DNA of 10,046 bases from UBA2402 sp037139735 (GTDB lineage: Bacteria; Planctomycetota; Phycisphaerae; Phycisphaerales; UBA1924): positions 1 to 10,046 of the forward strand of contig JBAXFU010000107.1 in assembly GCA_037139735.1 (NCBI GenBank), given 5' to 3'. Position 1 is the stretch's first letter, and every line of letters starts with the position of its first letter. A model generated the notes under the pieces. The model saw only the letters and a program-made list of their open reading frames with translations. It searched no databases and was not told the DNA's origin. Below are positions 1 to 7,756 of the stretch, one piece after another. The position numbers and the translations under genes are program-made.

Positions 1-1
1 C

Positions 2-262
2 GAGACGATCAACTTCCAGGCCACGGTCACCAGCGGCGCGAACATCGGCGCCAACCCGGCCAGCCTGTACATCCGCATCGTCGACTCCGACGGCGTGGTC
101 GTCGCCGCGCCCGATCGGCCCAGCCGCTCGGGCCGCTTCGTGGCCACCAACCTCAACTTCAAGCCCGACTCGCCCGGCATCTATTACCTCGTCGTGATGG
201 ACCCCAACGGGTCCACCGAGACGGCCGCCGGCGCGCTCCCCTACGCCATCGCCATCTCGGGC
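2..262 (+). other. PPC-like beta-sandwich module at the left edge
   Basis: The translation alternates short hydrophobic strands with polar turns: SLYIRIVDSDG, then FKPDSPGIYYLVVMD, then LPYAIAISG. The pattern of a strand with a D-x-DG turn followed by PGxYYLVV is typical of pre-peptidase C-terminal (PPC) modules found in secreted bacterial proteins. It begins before the GTG at 95, which is why that codon cannot be the start. The call rests on pattern recognition only, and the N-terminal boundary is unseen. Confidence 0.5.
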
Positions 263-3200
263 CTCGCCACCACCTCGTTGGGCGCGTACCGCACCGGCGC
301 GGGCCAGGGCCTCACCGACGTCGGCAGCGGCGAGGGCAGCTCCATCACCGTCCTCTCCGGCAACATCGGCTCGGTCCGCCTGGGCACCGCCTTCCTCGCC
401 AACAACGGCGCGGACGCCGATCCCACCGCCATCACCAACACCGTGCAGGGCGCCGACGACGCCATGTCCTGGCAGGGCGGCTCCATCTCGACCCCGGGCT
501 CGCTCTTCAACATCACCACAGGCTCCGACATCGGTCAACCCGGCGGCAACACCCGCGGCAACACCACCATCACCGTCGCCGTCGGCGGCGATCTGGGCAG
601 CCTCGTCACCGGCTTGTCGCCCCTGCTCGCGGGCCCCGACAGCGCGCGGTCCGGCGACGTCAACTTCCTCAACCTCGACGTCGGCGGACGCATCGGCATC
701 CTCGACATCCGCGGCGGCGTCGGCATGGATCAGGACGCCGACGACCCGCGCGCCCAGGTGGGCATCAACTCGCTCAACATCCGAACCGGCTTGAGCGGCG
801 GCGGCGGCAACATCGGCGTCATCAAGGTCGCCTTCCACGTCGCCGGCGACTCGATGAACGTCACCACGCCGGCCGCCAGCACCATCGGTGCGCTCCTGGT
901 CAGCCAGAATCCCGCGTCGTACACCGACGGCGACGCTCGCTCGGGCATCTACTTCGGTTCCCGCGGGATCCGCCTCAACACAGGCGCCGGTTCCGACATC
1001 CGTTTCGCCGACGTGCAGCGGGTCGACCTGCTCAACAGCATCAACGTCACCTACCCGATCATCGGCGGGCGGCTCCTCGAGATGATCGACGACGGCGGCG
1101 CATCGATCCAGATCTCCATCAACGGACCCGCCGGCCAGGTGCTCGGCGAAGTGATCGCGCTGCCCGTCGACGGCTCGCAGGGCGTCGTCATCGCCGCCAT
1201 CAACGCCGACCTCTCCGGCGGCCGCACCCTCCGCATCAACGGCGTCGATCCGCTCGGCTCGGGCGTCGTCGGCATCGGTCGCATCAACGCCGTCGGCGAC
1301 GGCGCGTCCGTCATCAGCATCGGCGGCAACGTCGAGATCGACGTCTGGCGGATCGACGAGCAGAACCTCATCGGCGCGGGCGTCCCCGGCTCGACCGGCG
1401 GCTTCGCCTCGATCGTCAACAACACCCCCAACGGCGACATCGTCGCCATCGACGTCACCGCGGTGAACATCGTGAGCGTCGACGGCGACCTGGGCCGCAC
1501 GCAACTCCCGGCCTTCGGCCCGCGTCTCATCGGGCCGCGGCTGGGCATCGCCAACCGCCTGGGCACCGACGTCGGCAGCCCCCTGGGCACCACCCCGGGG
1601 CTGTACGACACCTCGCTGGCCGCCAACAAGATCTTCCGCGCCATCCGCGACTCCGACAACCGCGACGGCCAGGCCGCCCTTGACGACATCGGCTACCCCG
1701 TCGACCCCGACCTCAACGGCTTGGTCGTTCGCACCGGCAACGTCCAGCAGGTTCGCGCCAAGGGTGCCATCGGCGACGTCATCCTTCAGGGCGCCACCGG
1801 CACCCTGCAGGTCGTCACCGCCAACTACGACCTGCTGAGCGTCCCCGGCCGCTTCGAGGGCATCGTCGGCACCATCTACGCCGACAACATCGTTCGCGCC
1901 GAGGTCGGTGACGGCATCGCCAAGCCCAACCCCTCGCCCCTGGCCACCAGCGGCATCTTCGCCGCCAACAACATCGGCACCGTCACGTCCCTCAAGCTCG
2001 ACGGCTCGGTCGTCGTCGAGGGCCCCATTTCCGCGGCCAACCGTCAGCCCGACGTGTCGGCCCTCGTCATGGACGGCATCAACTCCGTCCTCTTCACCAA
2101 CGCGCAGCTCCGCAACGTCTACATCGGGTCGCAGGACCTCGACGGGTTCTGGCAGAGCTTCCTCTACGGCGACGACAACCGCAGCCGCGGCGGCATCGGC
2201 GACGTCCGCATCGCCTCGGGCAACTTCTTCTCGTCGACCATCGCGGGCGGCGAGGTCCGCGCGGTCGACATCACCGGCGGCTTCTTCGACGCCTCGACCA
2301 TCTTCGCCACCGACGAGATCGGCACCATCACCGTCGCCGGCTTCCGCAACTCGACGCTCGCCGGCGGCCTCGACGAGCTGAGCCTCAACCAGATCACCGG
2401 CGCCCGCGATGCGCAGCGCATCACCGCCACCGGCGACATGAACGATCTCGCGATCGACATCACCGGTCGCGTCCGCCTGGGCATCAACGCCGCCAACATC
2501 AACCGCTCCACCATCGACGTCGACAACGACCTCGCGCTGCTCACCGCCACCGGCGGCATCCGCACCAGCGCCGTCACCGTCGGCCAGCTCCCCGCCGTCT
2601 CCGCCCGCGACTTCTACGCCTCCACCTTCCTGGTGTCGGGCGCCATCACCACCTTCACCGCCACCAACACCATCGTCAACACCCGCATCGAGGTCACCGG
2701 CCCCGCCGGCTCCATCGGCGCCGTCACCAGCGCCAACGGCATCAGCGGCGCCATCGTCGCCAGCGGTCCCATCGCCTCCGTCACCGCCACCGCCGGCGAC
2801 ATCGACGCCCAGGTCGTCACCACGACCGCTCGCGGCAACGTCGGCACCATCTCCGCGGGCCGCGACCTCGCCGTCCGCACCGACATCAGCGGCAACATCG
2901 CCGGCCTGGTCGCCGGTCGCAACATCGGCACCCAGGGCCGTCCCTCCTCCATCCTCGTTCGCGGCGATCTCACCAACCTCTCGATTCCCGCCGGCTCGCT
3001 CTACAGCGAGATCCGCGTCGGCGGCGGCATCACCGGCGCGGTGACCGTCGGCGGCACCGTCGTCAAGCCCGGCGACAACCGCGTCTCCAACGGTTCCATC
3101 ATCGCCTTCGGCGCCATCAAGGCCGTCGCCATCGCCGGCGACTACGACGGCGACATCATCAGCCGCTCCGGCGGCATCGCCAGCGTCGCCATCACCAACG

Positions 3201-6200
3201 GCTCCTTCCTCCCCGGCCGCACCATCGCCGCGTACGACGGCAGCATCGCCAGCCTCGTCATCACCAACGGCAACCTCTACGGCAACGTCCACGCCGACGT
3301 CGACATCTCGCTCCTCAGCGTGGTCGGCGGCCTCGACGGCGTCTACGGCGACGTGGGCGTCAACCCCGCCCTCTCTTCGGCCGTCCGCTACGACGATCGC
3401 CGCAACCAGCTCCCCCCCGGCGTCCGCGCCACGGCCGCGGCTCAGGGCCCGTCGATCTTCGCCGGTCGCAACATCGTCAAGTTCGATGTCACCGGCGGCG
3501 ACGTCTTCGAGGCCTCCGTCCGGGCCGGTCGCGCCATCTCGGCCATCACCGTCACCGGCAGCGTCGGCAACGACGCCCTCACCGCCGGCTTCGGTTCGTA
3601 CTTCGCCGCGGGCGACGCCATCACGTCGATCATCGTCGGCGGCGGCGTCTCCAAGACCCGCTTCGTCGCCGGCCTGGTCGATCTGGGCGCCGACAAGGCC
3701 CTGGGCGGCACGCTCCTCAACGCCGACACCATCAAGTCCGGCACGATCGGCCTTGTCTCCGTCGCGGGCCGCGTCAGCGACTCGACCTTCTCCGCAGGCA
3801 TGAACGCCGGCGCCGACGGCATCTACAACACCGCCGACGACACCACCGCCATCGGCATCTCCGTCGTCAACACCCTCACCTTCGGCTCGGTCGGCTCGGG
3901 CGTCAGCGTCTTCGGCGACACCCTCTCCGCCACCGTCGCCGCCGACGCGCGCTTCACCAAGGGCGGCACCAACGCCCCCAACTCCAACTCGCTCATCCAG
4001 TCCGCCGCCACCGTGCCCCCGGGCGGCGTCACCTTCAACGCCGGCACCCGCACCTTCGCCGTCGCCGGCGGCACCGTGACCATCACGCTCGTGGGCCCCG
4101 GTTCGGCCAACTACAACGCCTCCTCGACCACCCTCCGCCTCATCAACACCACGGCCCTCTCCTCGGTCACGATCGTCGCCAGCTCCGGCTCGCTCGCGAA
4201 CTTCGACATCGTCACCAACGACGATGCCGCCCTGGGCGCGCTCTCCGTCTCCGCGACGCTCACGGGCGACAGCGACATCGCCATCGACGGCGGCGTGACG
4301 ACCCTCACGCTCGGTCGCCTCGAGGGCACCGGACACGTCTACGTCGGCGGTGATGTCACGACGTTCACCATCGCCGCCCTCGTCGGCGGCTTCCTCGAGC
4401 TCCGCACGGTCACCACCCTCACCATCAACGGCCAGTTCGGCGCCACCAACCCGCTGACCGTCGGCGAGGCCTCGATCTCGGCCCTGTCGCTGGGCGCCGT
4501 GGGCATCACGGGCGCCGCACGCGGGCTCGTCAGCGTCGATCGCGAGGCGGCCAGCCTCGCCGCCGGGTCGATCGAGCGCTCGCTCATGCGGTTCGGCTCG
4601 TCGGTGGGTTCCATCACGGCCGCCTCGGTCCGCACCTCGGTGATCAGCGCGGGCGACGCCATCGGCGCGGTGGCCGTCAGCGGCGACTTCTTCGACTCGG
4701 CGTTGGTCTCGGGGCTCGACCTGGGCACCGACGCCTTCTACGGCGGCACGGGTCGCGCGGCCGACGTCCTCTCCACGGGCACCGTCGGCGCCGTCACCAT
4801 CGGCGGCAACTTCCAGGAGTCCGACATCACCGCGGGCTACAACCGCGGCGGCGACGCCTTCTTCGGCACCACCGACGACACCGTCGCCGCGGGCCGCGGC
4901 AGCATCGCCTCGGTCACCGTCGGCGGCAGCGGCGTAGGTTCCGCACGCTCCACCGAGTCGTATCGCATCGCCAGCAGCGGCACCCTGGGTCCCGTCCGCA
5001 TCGGCGGCGCTGCCTTCTCGGGCTCCCGTGGCAACTTCGCCGTCGAGGCGCCCCTGCTCGCCCCGGACGCGGGTCGTGTCCTCGACATCCGCACCGCCGT
5101 CGACAGCCGCGTCTTCACCGCCAACCTCGTCTTCAACCAGCCCATCGACTTCGCCACGCTCAGCCCCGCCCTCTCGGTCAGCGAGGTTCGCGGCAACGGC
5201 GACGTCGAGATCCGCCTCATCGAGGGCGTCGACTACACCCTCCGCTACGTCGCCGGATCGACCACCGCGCAGGTCGTCTTCTCGCGGTCGATCACGGATC
5301 GCAACCTCCCCGCGGTGCCGGACAAGCCGGGTCCGGGCGTCTACCGCTTCGTGATCGACGACAGCGTCTTCCGCACCAAGCTCGTCGGCCAGGGGCTCGA
5401 CGGCAACGGCGACGGCTTCAGCCGCTCGGGCGACAAGTTCAGCCAGGACGCCATCATCGGCGACGTGGGCGACAAGATCACCCCCTTCGTCGCCTCCGTC
5501 AACAACGTCGTCAACGGCGTCGCGAGCACCTACCGCGTCGACCTCTACGGCGCGACCAATCTCAACTTCGTCCTTGACGCCAACGACGCCGCCGACAACC
5601 TCCCCGACACCAACCGTCCCTACATCCTCCGCGGCTTCATCGGCGACCACCCCGACAACGACACCAGCCTCTTCCGCTTCGCGGGCGACGTCGACGTCTA
5701 CGCCATCACGCTCCAGGCCGGCCAGATCCTGCGTCTGGGCAAGATGGAGGGCACCGCCAGCCTCGCCACGCTCGCGTTCTACGACTCCAGCGTGACGGCC
5801 CAGGCGGCCGTCGGCGGCATCTCCGCCTCGACCAACACCCTCCCGCCCCCCGCCGCCCTCGAAACCGACACCACCTTCGCTCGCGCCTACCTGATCCAGC
5901 AGACCGGCACCTACTACATCGTCGTCGGCAACGCCGGCACGCTCACCGACGCCAGCGTCAACAACCCCGATCAGGGCCCCCTCAAGGTCGGCGATTACAA
6001 CTTCTCCATCGAGGTCTTCGACGACGGCGACAGCGGCTTCACCAGCGCCACCGACAGCGGCAACGGCACCAACGTCGTCAACGCCCCCCCCGCGCAGGAC
6101 TTCGCCGGTCTCGACGGCATCCTCGGCACCGCCGACGACCTGACCCAGATCGTCTCCGGCGGCTACACCTTCACCCGCGACGCCGCCGCCAACACCGTCA

Positions 6201-7504
6201 ACGGCACCAACGCCGCGGGCGTGGTCTCGACCCGTGAGGCCTCGGGACGTCTGGTCTCGACGATCTCCGCGGCGATCGGCCCCAAGGGCCGCGCGGGCGT
6301 GCCTTCCGCCCTCATCGCCTCCGACGTCGACGTCTTCCATCTCAACAACCGCCTGCCAGTCGCTCCCGGCACCAAGCTCAAGATGACGGTGAAGCTCAGC
6401 CAGTTCGGCGCCGACCTGGGCAGCGCGTCCCCGCTCACCTTCTCCGACAACCGCGGCTCGGTGCAGTTCGGCGTCTTCGACACCTCCCTGTCGACCGCCG
6501 TCGGCGACGCCTCGCTCGTCTTCAGCGCGTCGGACTTCCTCCCCTACGGCGGCTCGCCCAACACCCTCATCGCCGACGACGGCACCACCCGCTACGGCTA
6601 CGACGCCAACGGCGACTTCTTCGCCGAGTTCATCGTCCCCTCGCGACTCGGCGGGTCCGCGGGCGAGGCCGGCACCTTCGCCGCGTACCTCCAGGGCGTC
6701 TACAACACCGACTATCAGCTCGAGGTCGTCACCGACGGCACCGGCACCATCACCGCCAAGAAGCAAAACGTCTTCATCGAGACCCGCGGCGGTTCGGTCA
6801 ACTGGCTGCAGGTCGGCGGCATCACCAGCGAGTTCGGCGGTCTCGACATCGCGACCGTGGGCTTCACCGGCGTGGCCACCAACGGCCAGTCGGTCAACGA
6901 CTACTTCCTGAGCCGCCTCGTGTCGAGCCTCAACTCGATCTATCAGGGCGCGGGCTACGACGTCACCTTCTCGACCAACCCGGCCGACTTCGAGTTCCAA
7001 CCCTTCTCGACGGTCTTCCTCTCGGGCACGGCCGATCCTGTCTTCGCCCTCTACAACTCCTTCGCGGGCGCGTTCAACTTCGACCTCATCAGCCAGGCCT
7101 TCAGCAGCACCCAGCCCTACGGCTTCAGCCAGCACGTCGACCCCTTCAACGTCGACGTCGAGGACGACGCCGTGGTCTTCATCCCGACCTTCGCCATCCA
7201 GGGCATCACGCCCGGCCAGACTGGCCTCGACCAGCTCACCCAGTCGGTCACGGGCGCCATCTCTCGCCGCGTGGGCGAACTGATGGGCCTGCGAGTGACG
7301 GAAGACATCGTCGACGGCTCGACCACCTTCGATCCGATGGCCTCCAACTCCCCCGAGTCTCTCCCCGGCACCGGCCGCGCGTATTCGCTCAGCAACACCC
7401 GCCGCCGCCTCTCGACCGGCTTCGACACCATCACCAACACCAACTTCTACCTCGGCAACCAGAACGCCGTCTCGCTCCTCGACAAGGTGCTGGCCCGCCG
7501 CTAA
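2..7504 (+). CDS. Giant secreted beta-strand-repeat surface protein, 3' part (5' end outside window)
   Basis: The frame is open from base 2 to the TAA at 7502-7504, giving 2,500 visible residues. The GTG at 95 is not the real start, because a PPC-like beta-sandwich straddles it; the true start lies off the left edge. Below, residue 1 is the GTG at 95. Order: PPC-like module (to ~55), long beta-strand repeats (~60-1650) with recurring Gly-Ile-Gly-x-Val/Ile-x-Val patterns, an SbsA-like Ig module (~1662-1768), a DGNGDG loop (1769), a PPC module (1864-1977), a second PPC-like module (2076-2223) and a degenerate metzincin-like tail (2224-2469). I see no cysteine and very few histidines in the visible protein, which fits an extracellular location. 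No membrane segment or sorting signal is visible; any signal peptide would be upstream. The architecture resembles giant planctomycete exoproteins, so a cell-surface or adhesive role is inferred, not shown. It appears to be a single gene with its own terminator. Confidence 0.9.
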   Translation, partial: ETINFQATVTSGANIGANPASLYIRIVDSDGVVVAAPDRPSRSGRFVATNLNFKPDSPGIYYLVVMDPNGSTETAAGALPYAIAISGLATTSLGAYRTGAGQGLTDVGSGEGSSITVLSGNIGSVRLGTAFLANNGADADPTAITNTVQGADDAMSWQGGSISTPGSLFNITTGSDIGQPGGNTRGNTTITVAVGGDLGSLVTGLSPLLAGPDSARSGDVNFLNLDVGGRIGILDIRGGVGMDQDADDPRAQVGINSLNIRTGLSGGGGNIGVIKVAFHVAGDSMNVTTPAASTIGALLVSQNPASYTDGDARSGIYFGSRGIRLNTGAGSDIRFADVQRVDLLNSINVTYPIIGGRLLEMIDDGGASIQISINGPAGQVLGEVIALPVDGSQGVVIAAINADLSGGRTLRINGVDPLGSGVVGIGRINAVGDGASVISIGGNVEIDVWRIDEQNLIGAGVPGSTGGFASIVNNTPNGDIVAIDVTAVNIVSVDGDLGRTQLPAFGPRLIGPRLGIANRLGTDVGSPLGTTPGLYDTSLAANKIFRAIRDSDNRDGQAALDDIGYPVDPDLNGLVVRTGNVQQVRAKGAIGDVILQGATGTLQVVTANYDLLSVPGRFEGIVGTIYADNIVRAEVGDGIAKPNPSPLATSGIFAANNIGTVTSLKLDGSVVVEGPISAANRQPDVSALVMDGINSVLFTNAQLRNVYIGSQDLDGFWQSFLYGDDNRSRGGIGDVRIASGNFFSSTIAGGEVRAVDITGGFFDASTIFATDEIGTITVAGFRNSTLAGGLDELSLNQITGARDAQRITATGDMNDLAIDITGRVRLGINAANINRSTIDVDNDLALLTATGGIRTSAVTVGQLPAVSARDFYASTFLVSGAITTFTATNTIVNTRIEVTGPAGSIGAVTSANGISGAIVASGPIASVTATAGDIDAQVVTTTARGNVGTISAGRDLAVRTDISGNIAGLVAGRNIGTQGRPSSILVRGDLTNLSIPAGSLYSEIRVGGGITGAVTVGGTVVKPGDNRVSNGSIIAFGAIKAVAIAGDYDGDIISRSGGIASVAITNGSFLPGRTIAAYDGSIASLVITNGNLYGNVHADVDISLLSVVGGLDGVYGDVGVNPALSSAVRYDDRRNQLPPGVRATAAAQGPSIFAGRNIVKFDVTGGDVFEASVRAGRAISAITVTGSVGNDALTAGFGSYFAAGDAITSIIVGGGVSKTRFVAGLVDLGADKALGGTLLNADTIKSGTIGLVSVAGRVSDSTFSAGMNAGADGIYNTADDTTAIGISVVNTLTFGSVGSGVSVFGDTLSATVAADARFTKGGTNAPNSNSLIQSAATVPPGGVTFNAGTRTFAVAGGTVTITLVGPGSANYNASSTTLRLINTTALSSVTIVASSGSLANFDIVTNDDAALGALSVSATLTGDSDIAIDGGVTTLTLGRLEGTGHVYVGGDVTTFTIAALVGGFLELRTVTTLTINGQFGATNPLTVGEASISALSLGAVGITGAARGLVSVDREAASLAAGSIERSLMRFGSSVGSITAASVRTSVISAGDAIGAVAVSGDFFDSALVSGLDLGTDAFYGGTGRAADVLSTGTVGAVTIGGNFQESDITAGYNRGGDAFFGTTDDTVAAGRGSIASVTVGGSGVGSARSTESYRIASSGTLGPVRIGGAAFSGSRGNFAVEAPLLAPDAGRVLDIRTAVDSRVFTANLVFNQPIDFATLSPALSVSEVRGNGDVEIRLIEGVDYTLRYVAGSTTAQVVFSRSITDRNLPAVPDKPGPGVYRFVIDDSVFRTKLVGQGLDGNGDGFSRSGDKFSQDAIIGDVGDKITPFVASVNNVVNGVASTYRVDLYGATNLNFVLDANDAADNLPDTNRPYILRGFIGDHPDNDTSLFRFAGDVDVYAITLQAGQILRLGKMEGTASLATLAFYDSSVTAQAAVGGISASTNTLPPPAALETDTTFARAYLIQQTGTYYIVVGNAGTLTDASVNNPDQGPLKVGDYNFSIEVFDDGDSGFTSATDSGNGTNVVNAPPAQDFAGLDGILGTADDLTQIVSGGYTFTRDAAANTVNGTNAAGVVSTREASGRLVSTISAAIGPKGRAGVPSALIASDVDVFHLNNRLPVAPGTKLKMTVKLSQFGADLGSASPLTFSDNRGSVQFGVFDTSLSTAVGDASLVFSASDFLPYGGSPNTLIADDGTTRYGYDANGDFFAEFIVPSRLGGSAGEAGTFAAYLQGVYNTDYQLEVVTDGTGTITAKKQNVFIETRGGSVNWLQVGGITSEFGGLDIATVGFTGVATNGQSVNDYFLSRLVSSLNSIYQGAGYDVTFSTNPADFEFQPFSTVFLSGTADPVFALYNSFAGAFNFDLISQAFSSTQPYGFSQHVDPFNVDVEDDAVVFIPTFAIQGITPGQTGLDQLTQSVTGAISRRVGELMGLRVTEDIVDGSTTFDPMASNSPESLPGTGRAYSLSNTRRRLSTGFDTITNTNFYLGNQNAVSLLDKVLARR
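3608..3910 (+). repeat. Internal duplication, copy 1 (~100 aa) in the giant protein
   Basis: Begins AGDAITSIIVGGG and continues through DLGADKALGG, SGTIGLVSVAG, SDSTFSAGMNAG and GADGIYNTADDT. The same order of elements at nearly the same spacing recurs at 4649-4942. The ends are approximate. The copies are clearly related in protein sequence but diverged, so this is an old duplication and not a recent DNA repeat. Confidence 0.65.
4649..4942 (+). repeat. Internal duplication, copy 2 (~98 aa) in the giant protein
   Basis: Begins AGDAIGAVAVSG and continues through DLGTDAFYGG, TGTVGAVTIGG, ESDITAGYNRG and GGDAFFGTTDDT, matching the element order of the copy at 3608-3910. About 740 bases separate the two copies. 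Each carries two Asp-rich G-x-D loops, which suggests a duplicated module with metal-binding turns. Confidence 0.65.
5078..5398 (+). other. SbsA-type Ig-like module
   Basis: Residues ~1662-1768 read as an Ig-like sandwich: FTANLVFNQPIDFATLS, then GVDYTLRYVAGSTTAQVVF, then GVYRFVIDDSVF. A strand followed by N-Q-P-I-D near the start, and a late G-x-Y-x-F/V-x-I-D-D strand, are the usual layout of SbsA-like Ig domains in surface proteins. Such modules act mostly as spacers or ligand-binding stalks. The family assignment is by pattern only. Confidence 0.5.
5399..5434 (+). other. Putative calcium-binding loop DGNGDGFSRSGD
   Basis: Residues 1769-1780 give D-G-N-G-D-G-F followed by a further Asp at position 12 of the loop. 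This matches the D-x-N/D-x-D-G layout of EF-hand or dockerin-like calcium loops. It lies directly after the SbsA-like module, a common place for structural calcium. No paired second helix-loop is obvious, so it is probably a structural site and not a full EF-hand pair. Confidence 0.4.
5684..6025 (+). other. PPC (pre-peptidase C-terminal) module
   Basis: Residues 1864-1977 start GDVDVYAITLQAGQILRL and end TGTYYIVVGNAG plus DYNFSIEVFDDGD. The D-V-D-x-Y/F opening, an A-G-Q-x-L turn and a late G-T-Y-Y-I-V-V strand are the hallmarks of PPC modules (Pfam PF04151-like). In secreted proteases these usually flank catalytic domains; here it precedes the degenerate protease-like tail. Confidence 0.7.
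6320..6757 (+). other. Second PPC-like module
   Basis: Residues ~2076-2221 begin SDVDVFHLNNRLPVAPGTKL and end AGTFAAYLQGVYNTDYQLEVV. They repeat the S-D-V-D-V-F opening and the final G-x-Y-N-x-x-Y-x-L-x-V strand of a PPC fold, but with a longer middle insertion (about residues 2105-2190). It sits directly in front of the metzincin-like tail. Confidence 0.5.
6764..7501 (+). other. Degenerate metzincin/matrixin-like C-terminal domain
   Basis: Residues 2224-2469 begin QNVFIETRGGSVNWL and contain a helix-like SVNDYFLSRLVSSLNSIYQ, a strand FSTVFLSG, then GFSQHVDPFNVDVEDDAVVF. This is the layout of secreted planctomycete metzincin-like domains. At 7265-7297 the zinc helix reads RRVGELMGLRV, which aligns without gaps to HExxHxxGxxH and keeps only the Gly. 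A FDPMAS segment with Met at residue 2415 sits where a Met-turn is expected. All three His ligands and the catalytic Glu are missing, so peptidase activity is unlikely; a binding or structural role is inferred. Confidence 0.55.
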
Positions 7505-7531
7505 GCCGCGGCATCAGTTGAATCCCCCTCG

Positions 7532-7559
7532 ACAGGCCCGCCCCTCGGCGGGCCTGTTT
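7532..7559 (+). terminator. Rho-independent terminator of the giant gene
   Basis: ACAGGCCCGCC (7532-7542) pairs perfectly with GGCGGGCCTGT (7547-7557) around a CCTC loop, starting 27 bases after the stop codon. The T run is short (TTT, 7557-7559) on the + strand. On the - strand no T run follows the stem, so it would serve leftward transcripts only weakly if at all. Confidence 0.8.
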
Positions 7560-7656
7560 CATGCTGGACCCCCGCGACCACTCGCCCAGCCATTCCCGAA
7601 CATGGCCGGGGGTTGCGACGCTTCGCCGCCACCCCCGGTCACGCACACGGCCCAGA

Positions 7657-7726
7657 CCCCGGCGGGGTCCTCGAGGGAACGTGCATGCGTGTTCGTCATC
7701 GGCGCCATGTTGCGGGCGACGGTCGC
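7657..7726 (-). repeat. Imperfect direct repeat, copy B, after the Imm11 gene
   Basis: A 70-base stretch matches 8444-8512 at 60 of 70 aligned positions by hand alignment, with one single-base gap (an extra T at 7690 here). Weaker similarity continues about 20 bases further left. Both copies keep ACGTGCATGCG, containing the palindrome GCATGC, and the dyad GCGACGGTCGC (7716-7726 here). On the - strand it starts 30 bases after the Imm11 stop. The surrounding 7561-7756 stretch holds no convincing gene; the repeat is its only recognisable content. Confidence 0.7.
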
Positions 7727-7756
7727 CGCCGCGGCGGATCGCCCGTGTCGACGATG

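Larger units (their letters stand above)
275..5040 (+). other. Long beta-strand repeat region of the giant protein
   Basis: About 1,590 residues consist of short units of roughly 15-25 residues built around strands such as IGDVRIASG, IGTITVAG, IASVAITNG and ISAITVTG, separated by Gly/Asn/Asp turns and segments such as NSTLAGG or SVRAGRAI. This regularity suggests a right-handed beta-helix or stacked beta-solenoid, as in adhesins and other large exoproteins. The units are too diverged for one strict consensus by eye. A less regular stretch at about 4020-4330, rich in Thr/Ser/Val, may be a different beta domain inserted in the array. Confidence 0.65.

Noticed and set aside
95..97. GTG as the start codon of the giant gene
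   Set aside because: The frame is open to base 2 and a continuous PPC-like module spans this codon, so the gene starts outside the window.
1051..1689. 212-aa open frame on the - strand opposite the giant gene
   Set aside because: It is a by-product of strong third-position C/G bias; the product is Arg/Pro/Ser/Met-rich with no recognisable motif, as are the other antisense frames there.
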